Positions 45,301-54,789 of a DNA stretch of 64,000 nt are shown here, piece by piece. A program made the translations under genes and the position numbers. The notes beneath the pieces were generated by a model that made no database searches, was not told the origin of the DNA, and saw nothing but the letters and a program-made list of their open reading frames with translations. The DNA is from Mactromeris polynyma (lineage: Eukaryota; Mollusca; Bivalvia; Venerida; Mactridae), in NCBI GenBank assembly GCA_032209605.1, contig JASFXZ010000056.1:1364001-1428000 (forward strand), written 5' to 3'. How positions within the stretch are numbered: the first letter of the stretch is position 1; the number at the start of each line of letters is the position of its first letter.

Positions 45301-46568
45301 TGTGGGATTCTTAGGTTTGACTTACAACTGAACAATTTAAAAACAGACTTGTCCGGGACTAACTTCAACTCAACTGTTGGTAGTCCGAATCGGCATTAGA
45401 CTATTCCGGGACGTCGACTAGTGGTCAATAAATTAATTTCATCAAGTTTCAATTGGTAAAAACTTACATTCTGCGTAGTTTTGATACACAGATACATAGA
45501 AAAATAAAAAATAAAATATATTAATGAATATATAATACATTAGAATATTAATAGACACTTTTGGTATTGCGTTATGCGCAGTTATTCCGCGCACAAGGAA
45601 GACAAGTGCGCTCTTCATAAGGAGATACTTTCGTTATAATAAATTGGAATGCATTTAATTATTTTTTTCATTTAGGTGCCGACAATCACTGTATACGAAA
45701 TATCCACAGTTTATGCATAGACTTCTTAAGGGACAGCGAAGTTTCCCCGAAGACACTAATGGGTTAAAGTCTCATTTATTGCACGTTATGTCAGTTTTCA
45801 GTGGCATATTTTAATATTTTTCTCAGCAGGAATGCCATTCCGTACCAAATACATAACAGTTTTTGTTACATACATCAATCACATAAATAGTGTTTTGTAG
45901 CTTTAATATTATGTTATATATCGTCAATAATAAATATTAAACAAATGAATAGGAATACAAATGTTAATATCAATAACAAGATAAATGTGTATGACATTGG
46001 TAAACTATTAAATACCCAACACTCAATGTTAATTTTTAATAACAATTATCATTTTTCGATAAACTAGTGCACTTATGTTTTCATGTGCAGACTATGAAGT
46101 TTTGAACTTGTATATATTACTCTTAATGACTGCTTCCTGGGTCGTACTAACCAGTATTCACGCCAAATTCACCCATCGTGAAATCCGCTGCTGTCCTTCC
46201 CTACGGCAGGACTCGAACTCGCGACCTCTGGATCTGTAGTTATGCACTCTACCCCTCTAACACAATGAATCAAAGTCATGAACAAATAGTTCAGAGCGTT
46301 GTCAAACAGTCGTAAAATTTTGGCTCCTACGTAGTGAATTTTTTTTCAACATTTCCCGCAAAAAAACAGCAACAACAACAACATTTTTAATTATGTTACT
46401 CACCGCAAATCCACCACAAAACAATGCGTTGTCGTCATAATTTTTAGGGACGCTATATCCAAGTCGCCAGGCGCTCGCTCTTGCAACAGGGTCCATCATT
46501 CTGCCATGTCCAGACGCTTGACTCACAATCCCGCAGAAAATTAAAACTAATGCGAAAAACATTTCCAT
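31276..46568 (-). CDS. LPMO-B: AA15 lytic polysaccharide monooxygenase with five six-Cys modules, complete
   Basis: Ten exons join in frame: 46404-46568, 40369-40482, 39696-39850, 38428-38531, 37843-38066, 36212-36451, 34832-35134, 33768-33856, 32735-32938, 31276-31540. They total 1863 nt, giving 620 residues. Residues 1-20 are a good signal peptide (QASG before H21). Residues 21 to about 225 are the AA15 domain with H21 and H108 (in ANHFGW) as the expected copper brace; the axial residue is probably F202 or Y203. A Pro/Thr linker follows, then five modules at about 260-292, 342-374, 451-483, 518-550 and 588-619. Each has C-x(14,15)-C-x3-C-x4-C-x4-C-x-C, and they are joined by Thr-rich linkers likely to be O-glycosylated. 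The modules are probably carbohydrate-binding; I cannot assign them a numbered CBM family. Likely secreted, with chitin or cellulose as substrate; this sequence cannot decide between them. Confidence 0.88.
31861..31986. mobile_element. Hairpin MITE, GAGATTGTCACGAG ends
   Basis: Arms GAGATTGTCACGAGTTCT and AGAACTCGTGACAATCTC, each followed inward by TTCCCTTTAT or its complement, around an AT-rich centre. In LPMO-B intron 9. Confidence 0.75.
32254..32514. mobile_element. Long-hairpin MITE, 261 bp, TTATT duplication
   Basis: About 100-bp inverted arms; outermost CACCGTGG...CCACGGTG, inner TACGGAAACTACGCTTGTAA and TTACAAGCGTAGTTTCCGTA. TTATT lies directly outside both ends. In LPMO-B intron 9. 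Confidence 0.82.
32735..32938 (-). CDS. LPMO-B exon 9: end of module 3, linker, start of module 4
   Basis: Residues 466-532. WCADACAHGNCPPDQCEC completes module 3 with identical spacing; a Thr/Pro linker follows, then CQAISVWKGIGVFDI opens module 4. Donor GTACGT splits the Trp533 codon (phase 2). Confidence 0.83.
33310..33715. repeat. 27-bp minisatellite (about 15 copies)
   Basis: Unit AGGCGTGGCTAACAGATAGC plus ACACAGT with variants. The 9-codon period opens a 161-residue frame on the minus strand that is not a gene. Inside LPMO-B intron 8. Confidence 0.9.
33768..33856 (-). CDS. LPMO-B exon 8: first part of module 3
   Basis: Residues 436-464 plus two bases. Holds the first cysteine (C451) of module 3 and ends in LWAGNEYLD. 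Donor GTAAGA in phase 2. The module is completed by exon 9. Confidence 0.82.
33968..34075. repeat. Dispersed 'TTGAGCAACAACC' element
   Basis: AAACCTGTCTTGAGCAACAA then CTCTGTTCAACAC and ATTGAGCAACAACCTCTAAA. In LPMO-B intron 7. Confidence 0.4.
34500..34728. mobile_element. MITE of the GAGCGC family
   Basis: Interior GAAAACGCAACATGTGATGT, TTACTGTCAGTACATGG and right end CATCGGCGCTCA; the left end is degraded. LPMO-B intron 7. Confidence 0.68.
34738..35200. repeat. Segmental duplication, copy 1 (contains LPMO-B exon 7)
   Basis: Matches 36112-36512 over exon and flanks: TACAATATCTGCCAATGCCA, GTTGTGTTGTGGGTTTAGGG and AATTTTACGCCGTTTTGC occur in both in the same order. Confidence 0.85.
34832..35134 (-). 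CDS. LPMO-B exon 7: six-Cys module 2 and longer Thr linker
   Basis: Residues 335-435, phase 0-0. Same cysteine spacing as exon 6 (C342 to C374), with the Thr linker expanded to about 55 residues. Both flanking introns also resemble those of exon 6, so this is a segmental duplication. Confidence 0.88.
35302..35998. mobile_element. TTAA-flanked element with a nested MITE
   Basis: TTAA then AGCGGCATTACTT at the left, AAGTAATGCCACT then TTAA at the right: short inverted repeats with TTAA on both sides, a piggyBac-like signature. The MITE at 35585-35816 sits inside. LPMO-B intron 6. A related right end occurs near 37545-37562. Confidence 0.6.
35585..35816. mobile_element. MITE of the GAGCGC family, both ends intact
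   Basis: ATGAGCGCCGCTATGGGATT at the left and TACAGCGGCGCTCAT at the right; interior as in the other copies. Confidence 0.78.
36112..36512. repeat. Segmental duplication, copy 2 (contains LPMO-B exon 6)
   Basis: Counterpart of 34738-35200. The Thr-linker microsatellite is shorter here. Confidence 0.85.
36212..36451 (-). CDS. LPMO-B exon 6: six-Cys module 1 and Thr linker
   Basis: Residues 255-334, phase 0 on both sides. Module CIAINNW...WCTENC...CDC with six cysteines (C260, 276, 280, 285, 290, 292), then a Thr/Pro-rich linker. A symmetric phase 0-0 exon can be duplicated without a frameshift, and exon 7 is its close copy. Confidence 0.88.
36960..37085. repeat. Dispersed repeat, copy 1
   Basis: AAGATGGCGGACGTCGCAAT and GCTCGCGAGAGTTCAAAC recur at 40040-40165 in the same order and strand. 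Confidence 0.6.
37843..38066 (-). CDS. LPMO-B exon 5: end of AA15 domain and first linker
   Basis: Residues 181-254. Begins (G)NSWGVDPDTG, then GCVGCGPQEEFYGCADV, the end of the catalytic domain. It continues into a Pro/Thr linker ending QTPK. Donor GTAAGA, phase 0. Confidence 0.88.
38428..38531 (-). CDS. LPMO-B exon 4
   Basis: Residues 146-179, ending TCTQCVVQWKYHA. Acceptor TTTAG, donor GTAACC; enters with one base and leaves in phase 1. Confidence 0.9.
38718..38894. mobile_element. pogo-like MITE, 177 bp
   Basis: TA-CAGTAAAACCTCAATAATA at the left and GTTAGGTTTTACTG-TA at the right. LPMO-B intron 3; the best-preserved copy in the window. Confidence 0.82.
39297..39674. repeat. (ACGA)n tetranucleotide array, about 94 units
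   Basis: Nearly perfect (GAAC/ACGA)n with a few substitutions near both ends and one at 39560. Frames of NERT on plus and FVRS on minus span it and are artefacts. It starts about 20 bp past the donor of LPMO-B exon 3. Confidence 0.97.
39696..39850 (-). CDS. LPMO-B exon 3, second copper histidine
   Basis: Residues 94-144. TANHFGWMEYRICP carries H108, the expected second ligand of the histidine brace, and TQECLDQ follows. Acceptor TTCAG, donor GTATGT in phase 2. A long (ACGA)n array begins about 20 bp past the donor. Confidence 0.9.
40040..40165. repeat. Dispersed repeat, copy 2
   Basis: AATATGGCGGACGTCGCAAA and GCTCGCGAGAGTTCAAAC match 36960-37085. LPMO-B intron 2. Confidence 0.6.
40369..40482 (-). 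CDS. LPMO-B exon 2
   Basis: Residues 56-93: NGGKCGVCGDPW and NEAGGKFATGVI, the best-conserved AA15 block after the His1 segment. Acceptor TTCAG, donor GTAATA, phase 0 on both sides. Confidence 0.9.
40857..41093. mobile_element. Degenerate MITE with CTGATCTCTCAAAACATCTC end
   Basis: GGCCTGATCTCTCAAAACAT at the left and GATTGAGATGCTTCGGGAGA at the right are imperfect inverted repeats rich in GAGATTTG-like words. LPMO-B intron 1. Confidence 0.45.
41130..41372 (+). mobile_element. LINE 3' tail
   Basis: TTATATAGTCTCTTGTAACT, TGATTGTACATTGACGAGAC and the terminal TTGAATAAAATAAATAAAAC resemble 50800-50985 and look like a LINE 3' UTR; no coding part retained. Confidence 0.5.
42423..42600. mobile_element. 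pogo-like MITE
   Basis: CAGTAAAACTTCAATAAGAA at the left and TTCTTTGCTG at the right, with the family interior (GTGAAATAAAGAGCAAAACA). Confidence 0.7.
42730..42955 (-). mobile_element. SINE, 'CCAGTACT' family
   Basis: CCCAACCAGTGTTCCTGCGT, AAGTACTAACCAGTTCTTCC and GCAAGCGACTGACAACTTCT. LPMO-B intron 1. Confidence 0.55.
44689..44866. mobile_element. pogo-like MITE, 'TTCGAATAA' family
   Basis: CAGTTGAACCTTATTCATTC at the left and GTCGAATAAACGAGGTCCGT at the right; interior GGATGATACCAAGTATTCGG shared with 24507 and 27734. Confidence 0.72.
45115..45425. repeat. 310-bp dispersed repeat, copy 1
   Basis: AATTTAGTAACAAATAAACA, ATGATAGCTCCACAATCTGA and CTTGTCCGGGACTAACTTCA correspond to 54475-54780. 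LPMO-B intron 1. Confidence 0.75.
46118..46268 (-). mobile_element. SINE, 'GGTAGAGCGC' family
   Basis: On the minus strand AGAGGGGTAGAGTGCATAAC and GCGAGTTCGAGTCCTG form A and B boxes; body GAATACTGGTTAGTACGACC. Just upstream of LPMO-B exon 2 direction, within intron 1. Confidence 0.62.
46404..46568 (-). CDS. LPMO-B exon 1: signal peptide and His1 segment
   Basis: Residues 1-55 from the ATG at 46568. The leader ends in SQASG, followed by HGRMMDPVARASAWRLGY and ALFCGGFA, nearly the AA15 N-terminal consensus. Donor GTGAGT in phase 0. Intron 1 (40483-46403, 5.9 kb) contains MITEs, a SINE, a LINE tail and dispersed repeats. Confidence 0.9.
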
Positions 46569-46627
46569 TTTTTTCTATGATATTTTTTTTGATTTAATCT
46601 AAATTTTATCAAAGATTCTTTTTGGAA

Positions 46628-46641
46628 TAAATATATATAAA
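46628..46641 (-). promoter_or_regulatory. Possible TATA-like element upstream of LPMO-B
   Basis: A TATATATA-type run about 60-70 bp upstream of the ATG. The DNA is AT-rich, so this is weak evidence. Confidence 0.25.
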
Positions 46642-48244
46642 TATTATTCTGCAAGCTTGACAATGTCTATATTGTATATCACTTTCAAGACTGTAAATGA
46701 ATGTCTTTACGATTATTCCGTGATAGAGGATATACCTCCGGTCCAAATATTCACAATTTTATCAAAATTCAAACTCAAAATTATCACGTTTAAGCAGTTT
46801 GCCACTCGAATATTTCAGCGTAATATGGAATTTCTTCACAATATAAACTTAATCTGCCTTATTGTCGAATAATCTAGGTAATTTATACTTTTCTACTCGG
46901 CTGCAGGAATTGGCTGAACGTTGATAAGGCGTCACGTGACTTCAGCGGGGCTCTAGGTACCCGGGGTGTAAAATTAACCAATACGAGATAAGAATGTGAG
47001 CGTTAACAGTCCAGGATAGGGGCAACGTAAGGGCGTAAATGGTATTTGAAAATTTCAAATTTAAGAATAATTCGCTTTTTAATAAAGGGATTGTGTTCTA
47101 AATGATCGAGATTATTTATAATGCACTGGCTGTTTTTATGAGTAATCTTCGATTTTGGACAAATTCTACGAATGCCTACGACATCCGTTTATTGAAGAAC
47201 GCACGGGGAACTTAATAATGTCGTAAAGATATGTTGAATGTTGAATGACTAAAATGGTAGTTTTTATGAGTAATCTGAATTTTGGGTAAAATTCCATAAA
47301 TTTCGAGTTTCGATTATTCGGAACTGACCATAATTATAATACATCAGATATATGTCGGAAAAGGATTTGTTTCGTATGCAAATGTATGAACTAATACAGC
47401 TGTGAGATAGTCTGATTATAGAGTCAAAATACGGAAGAAATGAACATACGTCCACTATGTGGTATTTGTTTCGAGGCTTTGAGTAAGAGTTGGCTGTAGT
47501 TACCTGTACAAAATCAAAGCACTGTGAGCGCTGGAAGCCTTGGGCTGCTGATAGCTGGATTGTGCATTTGCTTGCTTGATATATATCTAGTGACTTGTTT
47601 GTATACAAATGATCATATTATCAAATGTATTGTCATATTATATTAGTGGTAAGTTATACCGTTCAATACCGTGTGCAGACTATACAAGTCGGTATAACTT
47701 GTGGATCAGAATTTTAACATTATAATAACACTCACTCACTATTACAGTAGCAATCAGTCATAAACAGTAAACATTGACTAGAAAGTTGGCAATTTGGAGA
47801 AACAAAAACTATAACAAGTAGTCCCACTTTCAAAGCCACTTCTAAAGTTTACATTCAAAAGACATTGTATGACCTATGACCCTTCTACTCATTTACATAA
47901 TATCCAGCTGTAGTAATCCAGAAGTAATCTGGAATATTTAATCAGTTATTAAATAAACCATGTAGTTATTGTGTCTTAATGGATAATCTGATTGAAGATA
48001 ATACATCCAATGTCATTTGTCATCCACCCATGAGTTCCGATTCACGTAGAGAATTTGTCATTTGCTTGCGGAGGTGCAGTTTAGTACTGGCTGGTAACCC
48101 AGGGACGCTGATTAGGACAAATGACCACCGTATATGACTTAACGACGTTGTATTGTCGTCTAGACTATTAAGAATGAATCATAATTGACTAAGAGCCTCC
48201 AGGCCTGATCATATGTATATAAACAATGTACTATAAAGACTCGG

Positions 48245-48305
48245 GGTCGTCGCGGATCCGTGGACTAGCAATCTAGGGATCGCAGGTTCGATCCACCGCT
48301 CCACC
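48245..48305 (+). repeat. tRNA-like sequence, probably a SINE head
   Basis: GTCGCGGATCCGTGGACTAG then CGCAGGTTCGATCCACC (B box). It does not fold as a complete tRNA by eye. Confidence 0.4.
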
Positions 48306-49138
48306 ACTAACAGCACTAACAGTCTTTCGTATGTGTCTTTGAAAAACCGAGGTCCTGTGTACGATGCTTTACATCGGGCACGTACAAGAACCAGGTGTGC
48401 TTCTGGAACTGAGGTATCTTCTGTATCATATCCTCCAAAAATCTAAAATGACTAACATTCTTCCCATATGGGAAACCAGTAGCGACAATAAATTAACGCA
48501 AATACACACACACTCGGGGTCAGTCGGTTTCGGGTCTAAAATCAACATGTGTTATCATGGTAGTGTTACGACCACAGACCACAAATGCATTGACATGTTT
48601 ATAATTGTTAATATCATTTCATGGAATGGTAAGTCTTGGTAATCCCTCTGATATGAGGAAGTGATGACGTTCTGTCTCGAGATAATGCACTGAAATGACC
48701 CGGATGTCGGAAAACCGCGAAATATATTTATCAGCTGAGTGTCGCTACTGACCGTATGTAGTTGCGCAACGATTGAGAAAAATATGTTTTATTAATTTGA
48801 ATTTACGGATGAATGAGATGTTTATGATACTAGATGACATTCGTTACATTTTATGGAATAAGGAAAATGTTTTCGCCCATCCCGGTAACTCAGTTTTATT
48901 GAAATTATTTTGTACAAAAGGATTGAACACAACTTATCACCACATTATTGAAGACCTCTCCCAACACAATTTTTTACAATGATGGTAATTACGAGAAATT
49001 ATGACAAATGCAAATTGTGTGAGTTTGTTTTTTAACACAGATAGAAAGGATAGTCTTATCAATCGTATGATTATTTATTTACATCGGGTGTGGACGATTA
49101 TAAATTAAACATCACACATGCATATTATGAAATATGCA

Positions 49139-49385
49139 GTAAAACCTCAATAATAAGACCACCCTTGTGACCGTTGAATACTGGTCTTAATATTGAAGTG
49201 GTCTTAATATTGAGGTTGAATAAAGACCAAAACAGTCAAAATGGACTTGAAAAGTATGGTCGTAATATTGAGGTGGTCTTATTATTGAGGTTAAATAAAG
49301 AGCGGAACAGTCAAAATGGAGTTGAAAATGTGGTCGTAATATTGAGGTGGTCTTATTATTAAGGTGATCTTTAAGTTTTTCTGTG
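49139..49385. mobile_element. pogo-like MITE with internal duplication
   Basis: CAGTAAAACCTCAATAATAA at the left; the block GTCTTATTATTGAGGTTAAA and its AATAAAGAGCGGAACAGTCA partner repeats an earlier half, making it about 70 bp longer than sister copies. Confidence 0.68.
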
Positions 49386-49554
49386 CTTGATATTGTTAGA
49401 ACATTTTGAACTCAACAAATAACAATGCACTTTCGGAAAGATCATCTCGGTTACCGTATGTTCGAACCTCGGATGCATTCTCGACAGCTCTCGGGTATTT
49501 CCGTACCACTTCGTTACTTGTGTGTCAGTTTGATTGAAGATATTGGATTCAAGG

Positions 49555-49712
49555 GAGGCACTGTGTTCGATGGGTAGAGTGCCTGACTTATCAGAATTAC
49601 CTGAGTTTGAGACCCGCGTTGAGCCGAGTTTGATCACGAACTTCACAATCCCAAAACAATGGTGCGAGTACTGGTTGGTAGCCAGGGATGCTGTCACCGA
49701 GAGTGATTAATA
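49555..49712 (+). mobile_element. SINE, 'GGTAGAGCGC' family, complete
   Basis: GATGGGTAGAGTGCCTGACT and GAGTTTGAGACCCGCG form the head; body GGTGCGAGTACTGGTTGGTA and CACCGAGAGTGATTAA tail. Best reference copy for the interrupted one at 10478. Confidence 0.68.
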
Positions 49713-50705
49713 TTATTGTAAGAAATGTTTCACAATCGTTGTGATATAAATACGTTTAAATTCAAACTATTAGATTCAAAGCCGGCTTAAGCCGGCGACG
49801 TCCGCACCCGGCGATGCGAGTCTCTTTCACTTAGGCCCCGGGCCGGTTGTTACGTAAAGGAGTGACTGACATTTAACATCTGAATATAAATGTATTGTTT
49901 ATCTTAAAACCATTGCCTACTTCGGTGAAACTGCATTCACATTCCACGATGTATATCACGCAACAGTTTTCAATAAGGTCGTGTATAAATTCAATAAACG
50001 ATTTGTTATCCGGCACAGTATAACAGTACCGGGTTATTTGTTGGTCCGAGCTTTATACCTAACCACTTTAAATGAGTGATGGAGTTAATTAACGATGTCC
50101 TGATATTAGATTAATGCATTGATTACCTTTATCTACAGATGGTCCTGGTGCATCAGGTATTTTCAAGCCATACAAAGTATTTCACACGAAATTCATAAAC
50201 AAATTGCGCGAAAGAAAAATTACCCAGGTGTCATTTTTTATTCATACGGTTATTCGGCATTCCTCTGATTTCTTGGTAACGCAATGAGTTCCGGCACACC
50301 TTCTTCAACGAATACGTTATTACGTGTAACTTCAATTGTATCCGAATTAAATAAATAATTTAAATAACATTTAATCTTTTGAACATTTTTCGCTGCACAA
50401 TTATTACAATAAAACTTAATTTCTGCACAATGTTTATATTTTTATTCGTAAAGTTATTAATAATTAATAAGATTATTTAGACATTTCAGTATTTTATAGT
50501 TACTGTGCGATAAGTTTATTTCCATACAAGAAACAGCTGTTAATCAGATCACCTACAGTCTGACCAGGATTATAATTGATTTCTTAAGTTAATTGTGCAC
50601 TAGAACATTATTTTTGAAATTATTTTTTAATAAACTTAATTTTAATTCGTTTTTACAATAAAGATTAACGCTGCTCCGTGGTTTTATATGTTTAATATAT
50701 ATAAA

Positions 50706-50789
50706 GTAAAACCTCACCTTAAGACCACCTCAATAAGACGACCAGTTTTCAAGGGTCCCAAAGGTGGTTTTATTTTTGAGCTTTTACTG
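50706..50789. mobile_element. Short pogo-like MITE
   Basis: AGTAAAACCTCACCTTAAGA at the left, TTGAGCTTTTACTG at the right; about 84 bp. Confidence 0.65.
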
Positions 50790-50799
50790 TATATATTGT

Positions 50800-50985
50800 A
50801 TGCTATAACATTATGTATTTAAGAGTTATGTCATTATTACAATATGTTATTGTGTGTATTTTTATTGTATAGTCTCTCATAACTCAATATGTGGTGATAC
50901 ACATGTTATACATTATAATTGTTGTAGTTAGTAATGTGTACAATGTAAATTAATGAGATTAAAATAAAAAAAATAAAAATCTTTC
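50800..50985 (+). mobile_element. LINE 3' tail
   Basis: TTGTATAGTCTCTCATAACT and GTAAATTAATGAGATTAAAA then an A-rich end; similar to 41130-41372. Confidence 0.5.
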
Positions 50986-51904
50986 AGTACATCTACTTTT
51001 TGACATTTTTATTAGATTGGTGAGGAATGGATGTTAAGTTTAATATTGTACACATAATCGATGCAACTGAAAAAAGTCATAAACACAATTTAGGAATCAA
51101 TAAAAAGAAAAACAAAAAGATTTTGTCCGAAAATGTGTCTACTGGTTCAAGAGGAACAAAAAGGTACTGTTTTAAAAAAAATTCGGCATGTGATCACTGC
51201 ATACAAGTCATTATAAATACATTTTTAGAACAATTTAGGTATCAATAAAAAGATGAAGAAACCGCTTTGAAATCAAAGAAAAATTGATTGGTCATATGAA
51301 TGACATTCAGTTGGAAATCGGTGCTAGAAGACAAATAACGAAACATAGCGCTGACTTACGAATTTGGGAATTTAATGTCCCAAACAAAAACAAAATATAA
51401 TACCCTTGAAATTTTGATGAATCATTGAATTATCCATGGATCATGTTTTATATAAACTGTGCTTAAAATCCTGAAGAGATTTTCTCATTTCAAGAGGCCG
51501 AATTTCAGACATAGTTTCATAAACAAGCATTCTCTAAAAAGTAAATTATTCAATTAAAAATCAATTAATATAAACAAAAACATTAACTATAAGATTCATA
51601 TAAGATGTTTAAACATTTTTGCCGTCTTCATTCTTATCTAATGTTATCTAAACCTAGATACTTCGATTGAACAAAAACTTTGATTTCGGTTGAAAAATAA
51701 ATAACAAAGGCATTTATTCTACCCGTTTATTGTTAACTTTGTGTTTTCCGTAACCAAACTTTAGATAATATAACAAGTATCAGTTATTCGGTACACCTCG
51801 GTCGATATGGCGAATCAAGCAGGATCCGCCAATCGTTGATTGCTAATTATACAGCCGGACCCGGTATCATCCGAAATAAATATCAGGTCCCGATGTATCG
51901 TCTT

Positions 51905-52110
51905 AGACATGGCGAAATGAAGAAAACACAACTTGTGATGTCACTATTTGCAAACAGGAAACAATATTTACTCCATAAGTATCGTCACTTCGTGTTTATA
52001 TTGCCATATGGGGCAAATATTTGTCAGTACATGGTGACGTCACATGACGTTTTCTGGAAATGACGTCACTTTAAGAAGAAGTTGGAAATCGTACAGCGGT
52101 GCTCAAATAT
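51905..52110. mobile_element. MITE of the GAGCGC family, partial
   Basis: AAACACAACTTGTGATGTCA, TTTGTCAGTACATGGTGACG and right end CAGCGGTGCTCA. Sequence on the left (51790-51900) resembles the TTCGAATAA family, giving a mosaic. Confidence 0.62.
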
Positions 52111-52119
52111 ATATTTCAT

Positions 52120-53810
52120 GTTTGTTTCACGCACAAAAAACGAAAAAATGTTACTTTAAAGTATGTAATCTCAACGCCTTTAAAAACACCTCACTTATTT
52201 GTGTATACTGTTTAAATGTGTTTTGTCTGTACAAATAAAAAACATTGGTATAAGCGACCGAAACATAAATTGTACCGATAATAACAACAACTTTATATAA
52301 AAAAAGCGACGGTTTTCATTTTATATTGGAAGAGCCTTTTCTAATGTCATTCAGTATAATATGTTGTCAATGTTTGAATCATTTCCACGTGTTGTTACTT
52401 GTCTTAACCATAAATTATACATTGTTAAGGTCGTATGATTATTGTCAATGTTCTAAGCGTCTTCCAGTTCATTTTCTATTTTTCTTTTATACTCTAATAA
52501 TTTGTTTATAATTCAAAATGTTAAAAGCCAATCTTATTCCCTTATTCCCTTGAACTCCGACAAACACACTTACTATCTGTATATCTGTAAACAAATGGAT
52601 TATCGAAACTATGCGAACGTTTGAAGATTTGAATAGGGCGTTTCCGATAAACTATCGACTTGGTAAAAACTGCTATGCCACTTGACATCTTGTGCTTTTC
52701 AAGTGACAAGTTTTGATATCTTAAATCGACGCTTATAAAAAAGTTTAAAGTATTTTATGATCTATTTTCGAGTGATGTTATTTTTTCTAACTTAAGTTTA
52801 CTAAACTTTTCGGTTGCATTTAAACTCTATTGGCCAAAGGCCAGATAGTTTATGCCACGGCGAATTGTCTGTCGTGTGTGCGTGCGTCCGTGCGTCAGTC
52901 TGTTAAATTTTCATTCAAACGACTTCTCATTCCAAATCGCTCGGCCAACTTCACAGGAACGTTCATGCAAGCACATGGGGCGGTGTAGTATTATGTTGAA
53001 ACACAGTATGTCTGTTGTAATGTTAGTAATGGTTAATTACTTTTCATGATAAGTGACTGCCTACTTAGTCAATTGATGTATATGTGCTAGAAATCAATGG
53101 CCGTATAGCTAATAAGTGTGAGGTTAGCTAGCTGTTAAATCGATTTACCCCCCCCCCCCCAGTTTTTACTGACAGTTCCAAGGTTGTAAATAACTGTATG
53201 GTTATTAATCTATTTGTGTGTTAGATGTATGTTAAATTTTCCTTTCCCCTGTGCAATTCCTTCACTTTATCTAGTGTTCATGTTATTTTCTCCCCATTTT
53301 CGATCTATTGTTGCCAGCTGTCTTGACTTGTCCTGTGATGTATTGCATCCAATTAACCCGTGTGTCCTCTTTAGTTCTCCGTAGTTATCCCTTATGGTCG
53401 GCAAGGTCATTCCTTGCGCACCTGTTCCCGTACGTATTTTATCCATGCGCCTCCTCAACTGCCTTATGTGTTATGAATTGTCGTTTTTCCGGAGGTCTGT
53501 GTGGGGGAGGCATTGTCTTATGTATGTGGCGTTCCCTGTAGCAACTTATTCTCTTTCTTTTGATAATGGTCTCATGCCCTTCAGTTTATGTTGTTATAAC
53601 AGTTCATGTGTCAATTATAATAAATACCATAATAATTGTACAAACAGAGTGTCCCACGCATAGATTAAACTGCATTCAATATTTCATTCAAAAATCGAAC
53701 TGTATTCACTGATAGGAAAACAATTTATCAAAATTGTACTTGTAAACTGGTCAAAAGTGTTAACCCGATAGTGCTATTCTGTAGAGTCTCTATAGAGCTA
53801 CTGGAAACAT
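52120..53810. other. Intergenic region without a recognised gene
   Basis: Includes a C run at 53149-53160 and a stretch (52840-53665) of mixed composition with several overlapping frames of 60-90 codons on both strands, perhaps a decayed transposon. No family recognised. Confidence 0.35.
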
Positions 53811-53812
53811 CA

Positions 53813-54055
53813 TATGAGCGCTGCTATGGGATTAACAACCTCTTCTGTATGTGACGTCATTTCAAGAAAACGCAACATGTGATGTCACTATTTGCAAGCA
53901 GAAAACAATATTTACTCCATATGTTTACTTCGTTTTATATTACCATTTGTGGCAAATATTGCTTACTGTCAGTACATGGTGACGTCACATGTGACGTGTT
54001 CTGGAAATGACGTCACTTAAAGAAGAGAGTGGAAATAGTACAGCGGCGCTCATAT
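53813..54055. mobile_element. MITE of the GAGCGC family, both ends intact
   Basis: ATGAGCGCTGCTATGGGATT at the left and TACAGCGGCGCTCAT at the right, about 243 bp; the longest copy in the window. Confidence 0.8.
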
Positions 54056-54474
54056 ATTTTTTATGATTCAAATGTGTTGAACTATCAAAAAGTCGATGTT
54101 CACTTGTTAAAGTCATGTTCATTGATTCAAATCACTAAATGTCAGTATGCAGCGATGATTGTCAAAATACAAAATGGTGAGTCAGCTCTTTTGACCAGTA
54201 TAATTATAATAATAGGCGTTATGAAAGTGGATTTAGATAAACCAGCGTTGATGACAATATTGGGCAGGCTTAAAACGGTTGATGTCGAAAGTCTGTGTTC
54301 AATCAAAATGAACGTTTATAATGATACACATATCTTCAATAAGACCTCATATTTTGCCGAAATAATATTGATGCCCAAATGAATAAGCGAACGAATTAGA
54401 CAGATCGGGACGAGCGCACGGACGAATAGATAAATACATTATCTATGAAAAGAAACTGCAAACAATCGCAGGAC

Positions 54475-54780
54475 TCTATATTCTTTTCAAAGACACTAAT
54501 GAAATGTAAAATTTGACTTGTCCAACATAGGAAGCTAGTTGTCCGAGAACATCGGTCAATTTAGTAACAAATAAACATACACAATGATAGCTCCACAGTC
54601 TAAAATTAATAATCACATGTATGTGTTTGTGGAATTCTATCGTTTGACTTACAATTGAACAATTGCTGATGTTGGTTAGCTTTAAAAACAGACTTGTCTG
54701 GGACTAACTTCATCTCAACTGTTGGTTGTCTGATTCAACATTAGACTAGTCCGGAACGTCGGGTTAGTGGAATTCTAATG
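54475..54780. repeat. 310-bp dispersed repeat, copy 2
   Basis: Same order of blocks as 45115-45425, with a short extra segment (TGATGTTGGTTAGC). Confidence 0.75.
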
Positions 54781-54789
54781 GATTTCTAG

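Larger units (their letters stand above)
46569..49138. other. Region upstream of LPMO-B without a recognised gene
   Basis: Contains a SINE fragment (48055-48125, AGTACTGGCTGGTAACCCAG) and a tRNA-like stretch (48245-48305). Short open frames lack conserved character. Confidence 0.4.

Noticed and set aside
53267..53663. Several 60-90-codon frames on both strands near 53267-53663
   Set aside because: Possibly a decayed transposon, but I could not recognise a family and no frame is longer than chance allows.
54029..54382. 117-codon plus-strand frame
   Set aside because: Starts inside a MITE terminus; no family resemblance or splice support.
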